Shown here in pieces: positions 8,101-19,211 of a stretch of DNA of 64,000 nt (position 1 is its first letter; the number at the start of each line of letters is the position of its first letter). The translations under genes and the position numbers were made by a program. The stretch spans positions 1-64,000 of the forward strand of contig JAHEMR010000008.1 in assembly GCA_024643545.1 (NCBI GenBank), read 5' to 3'. The notes below the pieces were generated by a model. That model was not told the origin of the DNA and did not search any database. It was given only the letters and a program-made list of their open reading frames with translations. Source of the stretch: Crocinitomicaceae bacterium. GTDB taxonomy: Bacteria > Bacteroidota > Bacteroidia > Flavobacteriales_D > Crocinitomicaceae.

Positions 8101-9425
8101 GGCAGTTTGATTTTAATGGTTTTCATGCGTTTTTTATCGGATGATTCTACAATAAATTTCACTTCATCTATAAAAATGTATTCATTGTTTTTTAAAATTC
8201 TTCCAGCTTGTTCAAGCACTAATCCACCAATAGTTTCCGCTTCGCCTTTTACTTGTTCAAAGGAAGCTTGATAGGTTTCTCCAATTACTTTATAGAAGTC
8301 ATTCAACGATGTTCTTCCTTCAAAAATAAAGGTTTGATCATCCAACTTTGTATACGTAATTTCGTGGTCATCAAATTCATCGGTGATATCTCCTACAATT
8401 TCCTCTAAAATATCTTCCAAGGTCACAATTCCACTGGCACCGCCATATTCATCGACAACAATTGCCATGTGCATGCGCATGCTTCTGAATTCTTGGAGTA
8501 AATCGTTGATTTTTTTGTTTTCAGGAATGAAAAAAGGTTTCCGAAGCACAGTTTTCCAATCAAAATCTTTACCAGCATTCAAATGCGGTAACAAATCTTT
8601 GATGTATAAAATGCCGACAATATTATCCGGGGATTCATTGAATATCGGCATACGTGAATATCCAGCTTCAAGAACGGTTTGCATCACTTCTTCAAATGTT
8701 GCTTCTGCGTCGATGGCTTCCACTTCAATTCTAGGTGTCATGATTTGACTGGCATCTGTCTTTCCAAATTTTACGATGCCCTCAAGAATCTTATGATCCT
8801 CTTCGGAACTAGAATCTTCACGGGTCAATGCGAGTGCTTGTTCTAATTCATCCTGGTTAACTTTTACGGATGTCTTACTGCGTTTCTGAATAAAACTTGT
8901 TCCGAATACAAGCGCCGTTTTTAACCAAGAAACGGGTGGGATGGAACCGAGAAAATAGAGTGGGTAGGACATCCATCGCACAACGCTCATGGTGTTTCGA
9001 GCGGCAAAAATCTTTGGAACAACCTCGCCGAGCAACAGAATTAAAAAGGTAATGCCAACTACCTCCAATAAGAATCGTTTCAACTCTGTACCGGGCATTG
9101 GTGGGTACACATCGTTCAAGATAAAAGTGGAGAGAATCACAATCCCAACATTTACAAAGTTGTTGGTGATTAAGATAGTTGCAAGGAGTTCTTTTGGTTT
9201 TCCTAGTAAGTTCAATATCAGTTTGGAACGCGAACTATTTTCCTTTTTCAGGTCTTCATTATCAGATGGCCGAAGGGAGAAAAAAGCACTTTCAGAACCG
9301 GACATCAACGCTGAAACAAAGAGTAAAAGCGCGATGCAAATGATGTAAATTACTGTGGTAGAATCAAAACCACTCGGTAATGATTTCACTAAACAGATAA
9401 AACTGGGAGGCTCAATTAGGCTCAT
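8097..9425 (-). CDS. gldE: Gliding motility-associated membrane protein GldE (CNNM/CorC-type, CBS domains)
   Basis: 442 residues. The N-terminal CNNM/DUF21 domain has about four membrane spans (first near residues 24-45, VIYIICIALLLFVSALM). A CBS pair follows (SQIMTPRIEVEAID; IVVDEYGGASGIVTLEDILEEIVGDI), then a C-terminal CorC/HlyC-type domain. By architecture this is a CNNM-type transporter-like protein; the adjacent gldD identifies it as GldE, a suppressor and partner of GldD. It starts two bases after ssb ends, so it is in the same operon. Confidence 0.92.
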   Translation of the reverse strand: MSLIEPPSFICLVKSLPSGFDSTTVIYIICIALLLFVSALMSGSESAFFSLRPSDNEDLKKENSSRSKLILNLLGKPKELLATILITNNFVNVGIVILSTFILNDVYPPMPGTELKRFLLEVVGITFLILLLGEVVPKIFAARNTMSVVRWMSYPLYFLGSIPPVSWLKTALVFGTSFIQKRSKTSVKVNQDELEQALALTREDSSSEEDHKILEGIVKFGKTDASQIMTPRIEVEAIDAEATFEEVMQTVLEAGYSRMPIFNESPDNIVGILYIKDLLPHLNAGKDFDWKTVLRKPFFIPENKKINDLLQEFRSMRMHMAIVVDEYGGASGIVTLEDILEEIVGDITDEFDDHEITYTKLDDQTFIFEGRTSLNDFYKVIGETYQASFEQVKGEAETIGGLVLEQAGRILKNNEYIFIDEVKFIVESSDKKRMKTIKIKLP

Positions 9426-9427
9426 GG

Positions 9428-9871
9428 TTAAAAAGGTAAAGAATCTTCAATATTGTTTTCTAAACCGCTCATTGGTGAAGGATTAGCGGGCTTTCCTTCT
9501 GGGGAATATGGGGCATTGTTACGTTCAGATTGTTCACTGCGCGTTAAAATGGTTAAATCATCTCCAACAACTTCTGTTGCGTAACGTGTATTTCCTTCTT
9601 TGTCTTGCCAAGAACGTTTTTTTAATTTGCCCTCGATGTAAACTTTTGATCCTTTTCGAACATACTTTTCAGCAATTTCTGCTAGTCCACGCCACAATAC
9701 AATGTCGTGCCAGTCTGTTATTTCCTTACGGTCTCCAGTTTGCTTATCGTTATAGATCTCTGATGTAGCAAGGGGAAATGTCGCAACAACTGATCCGTTT
9801 TCAAGACGTCGAACCTCAGGGTCTTTACCCAAGTTTCCAATTAAAATTACTTTATTGACACTTCCATTCAT
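9428..9871 (-). CDS. ssb: Single-stranded DNA-binding protein
   Basis: 147 residues: an OB-fold (residues 1-105: [46 protein letters not shown] split across two motifs), a short disordered linker, and the acidic tip EDSLPF, a version of the DDDIPF peptide that recruits repair and replication proteins. It starts the ssb-gldE-gldD-folK operon. A -7 like TAGTTTTG lies at 9877-9884 on the minus strand, which would leave almost no 5' leader before the ATG at 9871. Confidence 0.95.
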   Translation of the reverse strand: MNGSVNKVILIGNLGKDPEVRRLENGSVVATFPLATSEIYNDKQTGDRKEITDWHDIVLWRGLAEIAEKYVRKGSKVYIEGKLKKRSWQDKEGNTRYATEVVGDDLTILTRSEQSERNNAPYSPEGKPANPSPMSGLENNIEDSLPF

Positions 9872-9907
9872 TTGGACAAAACTAAAGGTTTACGGTATCA
9901 ATAATAC

Positions 9908-12226
9908 TTATTTTTTTTTAAATGCACGTTTTTTTGCTGGTTTTGCCGCATCACTTTTAGAAATCTCGATGCATTCTTCCAAACTTAATTTTTCAGCTTC
10001 GGTTCCTTTCGGAAGTTTAAAATTGTCTTTTCCGATTTTCATGTAAGGACCATATCGACCGTTGAGTAATTGAATATCGGGACGCTCATCGAAACTTTTA
10101 ATCAAGCGATTTGCTTCTACTTGTAGCTTTTCCAAGTAAATTTCCAACGATCTTTCGTAAGTAATCGACATTGGGTCTTCACCTTTCGGGATAGAGGCGA
10201 AAATCTTTCCAACTTGAACATATGGTCCAAAACGGCCATTATTTACTTTGATATCTTGATCTTCATATTGACCAACAACTCTCGGTAATTGAAACAACTT
10301 CAATGCATCTTCCAGTGAAATATTTCCAATTGACTGATTTGGTTGAAGGGATGCAAACAAGGCTTTTTCACCATCTACTTTTTCATCTCCAATTTGAACC
10401 ATTGGCCCAAACTTGCCAATACGCACAATAATTTTTCTTCCGCTTTCAGGATGAACACCTAATTCGCGTTCTCCCGTAGCTCTTTCGCTATGTTCAAGTG
10501 TATTTTCGACAACAGTATGGAAAGGTTTGTAGAAATTATCCATCATGCTGGTCCATTCTAAACGTCCTTGTGCAATCTCATCAAATTCCGCCTCAACTTT
10601 CGCGGTAAATTGGTAATCCATGATTTGATCAAAGTGCTCTTTCAGGTAATCTGTAACGACGATTCCGATATCCGTAGGGAAAAGTTTATTACGGTCTTTT
10701 CCAGTGGTTTCCGATTTTTCTTCTTTCGAAATTTCACCTTTTGTCAAGGTTAACAAGCAATAATTCCTGATTTCACCTTCGCGTTCTTGTTTTTCAACGT
10801 AAGTACGTTTCTGAATAGTTGAAATTGTCGGTGCATAAGTAGATGGACGACCAATTCCAAGTTCTTCCAATTTCTTAACCAAGGAAGCTTCAACATAGCG
10901 AGAAGGTGGACGCGTGAAACGTTCAATTGCTGTGCAAATGGATAAATCTAACGGCTCTTTTGCATTTACTTTTGGCAATAATCCATCAGCTTCTTCATCT
11001 TGCTCGTCATCCAAACTTGACTCCATGTAAACTTTTAGGAATCCGTCGAAAACAATGACTTCACCTTTCGCCGTAAAATAATCAGCTGTCGGTAAACCGC
11101 CAATTTTCACTGTCGTGCGCTCTAGTTTCGCATGCGCCATTTGGCTTGCGATTGATCTTTTCCAAATCAATTCATAAAGCCTTGTTTCGTCACGTTCTGA
11201 ATCAATCGTTGTTTTACCAAAGTCTGTTGGACGAATGGCCTCATGGGCTTCTTGGGCACCGGAACTTTTGGTCGTATATTTTGTCGGTTTCGAGTAGTCG
11301 CTCCCGTAAAATTCCTCGATTGCAGCTTTTGCTCCGTTTACAGCTGTATCAGAAAGATTCACGGAATCTGTTCTCATGTATGTGATGTGTCCAGACTCGT
11401 ACAAGCGCTGCGCAACACTCATTGTTTTGGTTACAGAGAAACCAAGTTTTAAACTGGCTTCTTGTTGAAGTGTTGATGTGGTAAATGGTGCTGAAGGTGA
11501 TTTTGTGCTTGGTTTTTGTTGCACATCATCCACAATAAAAGAGGTGGTTTTACACAATTCTAAAAATTCTTGTGCTTCTTTTTCTCCGTTCAGATGCCTG
11601 TTTAATTCTGCTTTTAAGACACCGTTGTTCGCACCAAATGTTCCGTTCACTCGAAAGAAAGGGTTGACATTAAATGCTTGTATTTCACGTTCGCGGTCTA
11701 CAATTAATCGAACCGCTACGGATTGAACACGTCCGGCAGACAAACTTGGACGAACTTTTTTCCAAAGAACAGGGGATAGTTCAAATCCCACAATCCTGTC
11801 TAGCACACGTCTTGCTTGCTGGGCATCGACAAGTTCTTTGTTGATTTTTCGTGGATTTTCAATGGCCTTCAAAACTGCTGTTTTGGTGATCTCATTAAAG
11901 GTGATCCGGTGCGTATCTTTTTTCGCTAAATCTAATGTTTCAAATAAATGCCAAGAAATTGCTTCTCCCTCGCGGTCCTCATCGGTCGCTAGCCATACAA
12001 CTTCTGCTGATTTTGCTAGTTTTTTCAATTCAGCTACTACTTGTTTCTTGTCGGCACTGACTTCGTATAATGGATTGAAGTGATTATCAATTTCAATGGC
12101 TAATCCCTTTTTGGTTAAATCCCGAACATGCCCAAAACTTGACTTTACAATGAAATCTTTTCCGAGGTATGATTCGATGGTTTTTGCCTTTGCAGGGGAC
12201 TCAACGATAACGAGATTTTTTGACAT
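9908..12226 (-). CDS. topA: DNA topoisomerase I (type IA)
   Basis: 772 residues from the ATG at 12226; an earlier ATG at 12283 would place the promoter inside the gene. The TOPRIM domain holds VIVESPAKAKTIESYLG and TDEDREGE (81-88). The catalytic Tyr283 is in ITYMRTDSVN. The C-terminus has three copies of a G(K/R)(F/Y)GP(Y/M) motif (GKFGPMVQIG, GRFGPYVQVGK, GRYGPYMKIGK) and a lysine-rich tail instead of four-cysteine zinc fingers. It relaxes negative supercoils. A second type IA enzyme, topB, is at the right end of the window. Confidence 0.96.
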   Translation of the reverse strand: MSKNLVIVESPAKAKTIESYLGKDFIVKSSFGHVRDLTKKGLAIEIDNHFNPLYEVSADKKQVVAELKKLAKSAEVVWLATDEDREGEAISWHLFETLDLAKKDTHRITFNEITKTAVLKAIENPRKINKELVDAQQARRVLDRIVGFELSPVLWKKVRPSLSAGRVQSVAVRLIVDREREIQAFNVNPFFRVNGTFGANNGVLKAELNRHLNGEKEAQEFLELCKTTSFIVDDVQQKPSTKSPSAPFTTSTLQQEASLKLGFSVTKTMSVAQRLYESGHITYMRTDSVNLSDTAVNGAKAAIEEFYGSDYSKPTKYTTKSSGAQEAHEAIRPTDFGKTTIDSERDETRLYELIWKRSIASQMAHAKLERTTVKIGGLPTADYFTAKGEVIVFDGFLKVYMESSLDDEQDEEADGLLPKVNAKEPLDLSICTAIERFTRPPSRYVEASLVKKLEELGIGRPSTYAPTISTIQKRTYVEKQEREGEIRNYCLLTLTKGEISKEEKSETTGKDRNKLFPTDIGIVVTDYLKEHFDQIMDYQFTAKVEAEFDEIAQGRLEWTSMMDNFYKPFHTVVENTLEHSERATGERELGVHPESGRKIIVRIGKFGPMVQIGDEKVDGEKALFASLQPNQSIGNISLEDALKLFQLPRVVGQYEDQDIKVNNGRFGPYVQVGKIFASIPKGEDPMSITYERSLEIYLEKLQVEANRLIKSFDERPDIQLLNGRYGPYMKIGKDNFKLPKGTEAEKLSLEECIEISKSDAAKPAKKRAFKKK

Positions 12227-12242
12227 AAAAAGAATTTTGGGA

Positions 12243-12274
12243 CAAATGTATATGGAAAACACGGCAATTCGCAA
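12243..12274 (-). promoter_or_regulatory. Promoter for topA
   Basis: On the minus strand TTG (12274-12272), a 21-base spacer and TACATTTG (12250-12243) match the Bacteroidota consensus. The predicted leader is about 12 bases. Confidence 0.55.
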
Positions 12275-12308
12275 GTTGTTCACAGCAAAATTTTTCGACT
12301 ATTTTCCT

Positions 12309-12323
12309 TTAACCTATGGTTAA
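12309..12323. repeat. Short palindrome between the divergent topA and miaB promoters
   Basis: TTAACC-TAT-GGTTAA is a six-base inverted repeat with a three-base centre, flanked by imperfect TTTTC/GAAAA arms. Its place between two divergent promoters suits a regulator operator, but no regulator is identified. Confidence 0.4.
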
Positions 12324-12372
12324 GAAAAATTTCTGTATGAAAAAAACTTATTTAATGAATTTGGCCTGTCAA

Positions 12373-12404
12373 TTTGTCATGCGTTTTAATTTGTCGTAAT
12401 TTTG
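12373..12404 (+). promoter_or_regulatory. Promoter for the miaB operon
   Basis: TTTG (12373-12376), a 20-base spacer and TAATTTTG (12397-12404). The predicted start is about 20 bases before the miaB ATG. Confidence 0.6.
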
Positions 12405-12428
12405 CTTCCCGAGAATTAAACATAAGAA

Positions 12429-13862
12429 ATGGAATTTGAAAATAAAGTGATAGATGAATCAATGCAGGGAACTGCCATCGAATTGCAAAATCAAGGAGGA
12501 GAAGGAAAGAAAAAGCTATACCTGGAAAGTTATGGTTGTCAGATGAATTTTTCTGACAGTGAGGTTGTTGCTTCCATTTTAGCACAAGATGGATATGAAA
12601 CTACGCGAAACATGGATGAGGCTGATGTGATTCTTTTGAATACTTGCTCCATTCGAGAAAACGCGGAGCAACGTGTCCGTAATCGATTGACTGAATTCAA
12701 AATCAAAAAAGAAAATAACCCTGAATTGGTGGTAGGAGTTTTAGGTTGTATGGCTGAACGACTGAAAAAGAATTTACTGGAAGAAGAAAAACTGGTGGAT
12801 TTAGTTGCTGGTCCAGATGCCTACCGAGATTTACCGAATTTAATTGAAGAGGTTGGAACAGGACAAAAAGCAGTGAATGTATTGCTTTCGCGAGATGAAA
12901 CATATGCAGACATATCTCCCGTACGTTTGGATCAAGGTGGAATTGCCGCATTTGTCACAATCATGCGTGGGTGTGATAACATGTGTTCGTTCTGTGTTGT
13001 ACCTTTCACACGTGGGAGAGAGCGTTCTCGTGATCCTCATACAATTGTAGAAGAGTGTAAAGATTTATTCGATCGTGGTTACCGTGAAGTAACCTTACTC
13101 GGACAAAATGTGGATTCTTACCGTTGGAATTTAAGTTCTAAAGGAGAAGTGAAAAATCCGGATGAACCAACGACAAATTTTGCCGAATTAATGGAGATGG
13201 TGGCTCTGGTTTCACCTGAATTACGCGTTCGATTTAGTACTTCTCATCCCAAAGACATGACGGATGATGTACTTGAAATCATGGCGAAATACGAAAATAT
13301 TTGTCCCTACATTCATTTACCAGTTCAGTCTGGAAATACCGATGTCCTATACCGAATGAACCGTGGATATTCAAGAGAATGGTACATGGAACGCATAAAT
13401 GCGATACGTCGAATTGTTCCGGATTGTGCAATTTCAACCGATGTGATTACCGGATTTTGCGGAGAAACGGAAGAAGAACACGAAGGAACCCTTTCATTGA
13501 TGGATTTCGTTGAATACGATTTTGCATATATGTTTAAATACTCAGAACGTCCAAAGACATTGGCAGAAAGAAGATTCGAAGATGATGTTCCGGAAGAAGT
13601 AAAAGGACGTCGCTTAAATGAAATCATTGAAAAGCAATTGGCTCATTCATTGAAGTCAAATCAAAAACAAATTGGAACCGTGCAAAAAGTTTTGATTGAA
13701 GGTACTTCCAAACGTTCCGAGGAGCATTTATGTGGAAGAACTGGAAGGAACTCAATGGTTGTTTTTCCAAAAGAATCTTTCGAAAAGGCACAGTATGTGA
13801 TGGTGCGCATCGACAGTTGTACTTCTGCCACGCTGATGGGTGAAGTTGTTTCAGTATGTTAA
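12429..13862 (+). CDS. miaB: tRNA-2-methylthio-N6-dimethylallyladenosine synthase MiaB
   Basis: 477 residues. The N-terminal methylthiotransferase domain carries the three cluster cysteines Cys37 (YGCQMN), Cys73 (NTCSIRE) and Cys107 (GCMAE). The radical SAM CxxxCxxC is Cys182/186/189 (GCDNMCSFC). A C-terminal TRAM domain ([14 protein letters not shown]) binds tRNA. It adds a methylthio group to i6A37 of tRNAs. It is the first gene of a five-gene operon; a sigma-54 activator starts 11 bases after its stop. Confidence 0.95.
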   Translation: MEFENKVIDESMQGTAIELQNQGGEGKKKLYLESYGCQMNFSDSEVVASILAQDGYETTRNMDEADVILLNTCSIRENAEQRVRNRLTEFKIKKENNPELVVGVLGCMAERLKKNLLEEEKLVDLVAGPDAYRDLPNLIEEVGTGQKAVNVLLSRDETYADISPVRLDQGGIAAFVTIMRGCDNMCSFCVVPFTRGRERSRDPHTIVEECKDLFDRGYREVTLLGQNVDSYRWNLSSKGEVKNPDEPTTNFAELMEMVALVSPELRVRFSTSHPKDMTDDVLEIMAKYENICPYIHLPVQSGNTDVLYRMNRGYSREWYMERINAIRRIVPDCAISTDVITGFCGETEEEHEGTLSLMDFVEYDFAYMFKYSERPKTLAERRFEDDVPEEVKGRRLNEIIEKQLAHSLKSNQKQIGTVQKVLIEGTSKRSEEHLCGRTGRNSMVVFPKESFEKAQYVMVRIDSCTSATLMGEVVSVC

Positions 13863-13873
13863 CCTTAGGATAA

Positions 13874-15118
13874 ATGAATATTCAACAAGTTAAACAGCGC
13901 TTTGGCATTATTGGGAATTCTCCCATGTTGAACCGCGCTTTGGAGGTTGCGATGCAAGTTGCACCTACGGATATCTCCGTACTTGTTACAGGAGAAAGCG
14001 GAACAGGGAAAGAAATTATTCCTCAAGTAATTCATCAATTAAGTTCGCGTAAACACGGAGAATACATCGCAGTAAACTGCGGTGCAATTCCGGAGGGAAC
14101 AATTGATTCTGAATTATTTGGACACGAAAAAGGATCGTTTACAGGTGCGAGCGGTAGCCGACAAGGTTATTTCGAAGTGGCAAATGGAGGAACAATATTC
14201 TTGGATGAGGTAGCAGAATTACCCATGCAAACACAAGTCCGTTTGTTACGTGTATTGGAAACAGGTGAATTCATCCGTGTTGGATCCTCCAAAGTAATCA
14301 AAACAAACGTACGTGTTGTTGCTGCGACCAATGAAAACATGCAGCAAGCAATACACTCCGGAAAATTCCGCGAGGATTTATTTTACCGTTTGAGTACCGT
14401 GCCAATTCAGCTACCTGCATTGAAAAATAGACAGGAAGATGTGCATTTATTGTTTCGAAAATTCGCCAATGACTTTGCTGAAAAATACCGAATGCCTGCC
14501 ATCAAATTATCTGATGAGGCGGTTGTCTTACTGCAAAATTATCCGTGGCCAGGAAATATTCGCCAATTAAAAAATTTGGTTGAGCAATTATCGGTTATCG
14601 AGACAGCTCGGGATATTGATGCAATGATGCTGGCGTCATACCTTCAACCAATAACCGAAAAATCCAGTTTTTTGGTTAAAAATGACCAAACGCAAGAATC
14701 GATTTCTGAACGTGAATTGATGTACAAGTTTCTTTTCGACATGAAAAAAGACTTAACTGAACTCAAAAAATTGGTCTTGGAAGTTATCAATAATGGTCAA
14801 TCCGTGAACTTAAACCAAGATCAAACAGCTTTGGTCAATCGCATTTACCAAGACGTGTACGACGAGGCACCAGTTTCAACACGCATGCTCCCACCTGGAA
14901 CGGCAAATGAAGCACATACTACATATCCTACAGCATCTGAAACGTTTGAAATTCACGAAGAAATTGAGGAATCCTTATCTTTGGAAGATCGGGAAAAAGA
15001 ATTGATTCAGAAAGCCTTGGAAAAACACAGAGGAAAACGTAAGTATGCGGCCTTGGAATTAGGGATTTCTGAACGAACACTTTACCGTAAAATTAAAGAA
15101 TACCAACTCGGGGAATAA
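13874..15118 (+). CDS. Sigma-54-dependent transcriptional activator lacking a receiver domain
   Basis: 414 residues. The protein opens almost directly with the AAA+ sigma-54 interaction domain: Walker A GESGTGKE near residue 40, the sigma-54 contact loop GSFTGA (usually GAFTGA), Walker [14 protein letters not shown], and an R-finger region [16 protein letters not shown]. The C-terminal Fis-type helix-turn-helix is [20 protein letters not shown]. With no receiver, GAF or PAS domain its activity must be set by another protein or by its level. It lies within the miaB-secG operon, directly abutting lptE. Its target promoters are unknown. Confidence 0.9.
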   Translation: MNIQQVKQRFGIIGNSPMLNRALEVAMQVAPTDISVLVTGESGTGKEIIPQVIHQLSSRKHGEYIAVNCGAIPEGTIDSELFGHEKGSFTGASGSRQGYFEVANGGTIFLDEVAELPMQTQVRLLRVLETGEFIRVGSSKVIKTNVRVVAATNENMQQAIHSGKFREDLFYRLSTVPIQLPALKNRQEDVHLLFRKFANDFAEKYRMPAIKLSDEAVVLLQNYPWPGNIRQLKNLVEQLSVIETARDIDAMMLASYLQPITEKSSFLVKNDQTQESISERELMYKFLFDMKKDLTELKKLVLEVINNGQSVNLNQDQTALVNRIYQDVYDEAPVSTRMLPPGTANEAHTTYPTASETFEIHEEIEESLSLEDREKELIQKALEKHRGKRKYAALELGISERTLYRKIKEYQLGE

Positions 15119-15628
15119 ATGAAAATCATCCTATTCATTTTCGTGGCAATTGGATTAAGTGCTTGCTGGCCAAGTAGCTTTTCGTTCAGAGATACGGGAG
15201 GAATGCCTGAGGAATGGAAAACATTTACATTGAAAACCCTGACCTTGGAAGCAGCTACTTGTCCATTGAATTTCGCCGCGCTTTTGTCTGAAAACATGAA
15301 GGACGGAGTTCAAAACAACACACCGCTACTGTTAAATACGTCGTATGGTAAAGGGGAAGTAAATATGGAAGGGAAAATCACCCAATATTCTGTCCAACCT
15401 TTAGCTGTTCAAGGAGATAATAATGCTTCTCAAAATCGACTTACGATGACAGTTGTTATGTCCATTAACATCACAAAACCGAAAGAAGAACAATGGACCT
15501 TAACCAGCACGCGTTTTGCTGATTTTAGTTCCGGAACGAATCTATCTCAAGTAGAAACGAAATTGTTTGAAGATATTTCTGCGCAAATGGTGCAAGATTT
15601 GATCAATAAATTATTAAGTAATTGGTGA
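15119..15628 (+). CDS. lptE: LptE-family lipoprotein (LPS assembly)
   Basis: 169 residues with lipobox LSAC (Cys16), followed by a short beta/alpha domain of the Bacteroidota LptE type. LptE plugs the LptD barrel and helps insert lipopolysaccharide in the outer leaflet. Sequence conservation is low in this family, and the conserved position between the sigma-54 activator and secG adds weight. It starts on the base after the activator's stop. Confidence 0.8.
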   Translation: MKIILFIFVAIGLSACWPSSFSFRDTGGMPEEWKTFTLKTLTLEAATCPLNFAALLSENMKDGVQNNTPLLLNTSYGKGEVNMEGKITQYSVQPLAVQGDNNASQNRLTMTVVMSINITKPKEEQWTLTSTRFADFSSGTNLSQVETKLFEDISAQMVQDLINKLLSNW

Positions 15629-16689
15629 TGTTAAGCAGCGAGTCCATCCACCAACAAATGCGCAACACTGCTAGTTGTTCCACACTTCAGTTAAATGAAT
15701 TGAAGGAACTTATGGATTTGTATCCGTACGCATCAAGCATAGTTACGTTGTATCTTAAATCGTTGGCAAATGACCAAGATTTGCGCTTGAGTTCTCAATT
15801 GGAAAAATATGCATATCAAATTCCCAATCGTGCGTTGTTATACGATTTACTCGTAACTCAAACCAATAACCAAAAAAATCACACAGAAGCGCACGCTGAC
15901 GACATTCAAGAAGTAGCTAAGGTAATTCCGATGCACGTGGAATCTTTGGAATCGATTCATGAAACAACACCAATTTCAACAGTGGAAGTTCCAGTTCTAG
16001 TTCCTGAAGTCGAAATTGAAAAATTACCAGAAGAAGAAACGGAGGAATTAGAAACCTTGCTTGAACCAGTTGCTAAATCAGAAACACTTAGATCGGAAGA
16101 AATTGTTGAGGAAACAGTTACTGCGGAAGAAGGGGCGGAAGAAAGTTCCTTGAATATTCCACACCAAATAGAGGTGAATCGGGAAATGGATGAGGTGGAT
16201 ACGATGATTCAATCTGCCGTGATTTCCTCATCTTATTTGCAATTAGCGTATCCCGGAGCAGCGGAAGAAGTCGAAAGAAACGAAATAAATTCACTTGACG
16301 CGGAAACGGATAACGAATTCGAAGAAACCGAACGCATTCCAGAAATCGAAAGCACCGCTAAAGTGGAGCCTAAGTCTTTTACGGATTGGTTGAAAATGGG
16401 AGAAATTCTAGATGGAGGGAAGGAAGAATTGGAGGTAGAGGAGAAAAAACCTAGTTTCTATCACTTCGAAAAACCGAAGAAAGAATTCTATTCACCAGCG
16501 AAAAAAGCAAAGGAAAGTGTCAGCGAAAATGCTATGCCTGTGAGTGAAACACTTGCCCAAATATTTGCCTTACAAGGAAATATTAACAAGGCAATTCACG
16601 TTTATGATCAATTAAGTTTGTCTTTTCCGGAAAAAAAGAGTTTCTTTGCAACCCAAATTAGAAATTTAAAGAGAAAACTTAATTCTTAA
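15628..16689 (+). CDS. Acidic protein with a C-terminal TPR-like motif, 353 aa
   Basis: I choose the ATG at 15628, which overlaps the lptE stop as TGATG; TTG and GTG codons six and three bases upstream are less likely. Residues 1-75 form a helical domain (LNELKELMDLYPYASSIVTLY). Residues 90-280 are a highly acidic, probably disordered linker rich in Glu, Val and Thr. The last 50 residues hold one TPR-like hairpin (SETLAQIFALQGNINKAIHVY). No signal peptide, so probably cytoplasmic. Function unknown; its place between lptE and secG recurs in flavobacteria. Confidence 0.75.
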   Translation: MLSSESIHQQMRNTASCSTLQLNELKELMDLYPYASSIVTLYLKSLANDQDLRLSSQLEKYAYQIPNRALLYDLLVTQTNNQKNHTEAHADDIQEVAKVIPMHVESLESIHETTPISTVEVPVLVPEVEIEKLPEEETEELETLLEPVAKSETLRSEEIVEETVTAEEGAEESSLNIPHQIEVNREMDEVDTMIQSAVISSSYLQLAYPGAAEEVERNEINSLDAETDNEFEETERIPEIESTAKVEPKSFTDWLKMGEILDGGKEELEVEEKKPSFYHFEKPKKEFYSPAKKAKESVSENAMPVSETLAQIFALQGNINKAIHVYDQLSLSFPEKKSFFATQIRNLKRKLNS

Positions 16690-16691
16690 TC

Positions 16692-16991
16692 ATGGATTTA
16701 TTATTATCAATACTTATCATCGCAGCAAGTATCTTGTTGATTTTAGTTGTTTACGTTCAAAACCCAAAAGGTGGGGGCTTGAGTTCTGATTTTGGTTCTC
16801 CATCTCAATTAGGCGGTGTTCAAAAAACGAACGAGTTGATTGATAAAATGACTTGGGGATTGGCAGCAACAATTGTCGTTGTAAGTTTGGTGATGACGAT
16901 TCGTCAACCAAAAGCAGCGAAACCAGTTGCTCCTCAACAAACTCAGCAAGGACAAGGGCAAGGTCAAGCGCCAGCTCAAGGAAATAAATAA
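16692..16991 (+). CDS. secG: Preprotein translocase subunit SecG
   Basis: 99 residues with two membrane spans (3-22 and about 55-75), joined by the family loop VQNPKGGGLSSDFGSPSQLGG split over two motifs, and a Gln/Gly-rich cytoplasmic tail. It is an accessory subunit of the SecYEG channel. It is the last gene of the miaB operon, two bases after the preceding gene and followed by a strong terminator. Confidence 0.95.
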   Translation: MDLLLSILIIAASILLILVVYVQNPKGGGLSSDFGSPSQLGGVQKTNELIDKMTWGLAATIVVVSLVMTIRQPKAAKPVAPQQTQQGQGQGQAPAQGNK

Positions 16992-17010
16992 CATTCGGTT
17001 TCGACCGTTG

Positions 17011-17046
17011 AAATGTCAGTATGTCACGCATGCTGACATTTTTTTT
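17011..17046 (+). terminator. Terminator of the miaB-secG operon
   Basis: A 13-pair stem (AAATGTCAGTATG with CATGCTGACATTT, one G-T pair) closes a five-base loop and is followed by a T run. It separates secG from the groESL promoter. Confidence 0.9.
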
Positions 17047-17062
17047 GCCCTAAAGCGAAAAA

Positions 17063-17093
17063 TTGTCCACTTTCGAGTAGTGGCATAATATTG
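17063..17093 (+). promoter_or_regulatory. groES-groEL promoter with an embedded palindrome
   Basis: TTG (17063-17065), a 20-base spacer and TAATATTG (17086-17093) approximate the Bacteroidota consensus. The spacer contains the inverted repeat CCACT-N7-AGTGG (17067-17083). This is not the CIRCE element of HrcA-regulated operons. An operator role is inference. Confidence 0.5.
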
Positions 17094-17122
17094 GTGAATT
17101 GAATATCCAAAATAAATAAACA

Positions 17123-17398
17123 ATGTCAGTAAATTTTAAACCTTTGGCAGACAGAGTTCTGGTAGAACCTGCGCCAGCAGAACAAAAAACAGCAAGTGGA
17201 ATCATTATTCCAGACACAGCAAAAGAAAAACCATTGCGCGGAATTGTTGTAGCAGCTGGTTCCGGTAAAAAAGATGAGCCAATGTCAGTGAACGTTGGAG
17301 ATTCAGTTTTATACGGACAATATGCTGGAACGGAAATCAAAATCGATGGTACAAACTACCTGATTATGAGAGAATCTGATATTTATGGAATTTTTTAA
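17123..17398 (+). CDS. groES: Co-chaperonin GroES
   Basis: 91 residues. It has the family N-terminus [19 protein letters not shown], the mobile loop region with [15 protein letters not shown], and the closing strands ([29 protein letters not shown]). It caps the GroEL ring during protein folding. It forms a bicistronic unit with groEL 22 bases downstream. Confidence 0.98.
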   Translation: MSVNFKPLADRVLVEPAPAEQKTASGIIIPDTAKEKPLRGIVVAAGSGKKDEPMSVNVGDSVLYGQYAGTEIKIDGTNYLIMRESDIYGIF

Positions 17399-17402
17399 TT
17401 AA

Positions 17403-19058
<1,656 letters not shown>

Positions 19059-19065
19059 GATTTAT

Positions 19066-19083
19066 AAGAGCCTTCGGGCTCTT
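19066..19083 (+). terminator. First hairpin after groEL
   Basis: AAGAGCC-TTCG-GGCTCTT is a perfect seven-pair stem with a stable UUCG loop, but the downstream tract is only partly T-rich. It may stabilise the mRNA 3' end or act together with the next hairpin. Confidence 0.55.
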
Positions 19084-19135
19084 TCCCGTTTCCTACTTCC
19101 CGATTTATTCGGATAGCTGGAGACGACTCTATATG

Positions 19136-19162
19136 GCCACTCGCAAGAGTGGCTTTTTTTTT
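19136..19162 (+). terminator. Second, strong terminator after groEL
   Basis: GCCACTC-GCAA-GAGTGGC forms a seven-pair stem with a GNRA loop, followed at once by nine Ts. It lies 50 bases before the ATG of the next gene. Confidence 0.88.
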
Positions 19163-19211
19163 GATCCATAGTCAAATCTTGTTTCTTAACTTTAGCACTC
19201 ATTCTTACGTT

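Noticed and set aside
17063-17093. CIRCE/HrcA operator upstream of groES
   Set aside because: The inverted repeat has five-base arms and does not match TTAGCACTC-N9-GAGTGCTAA.
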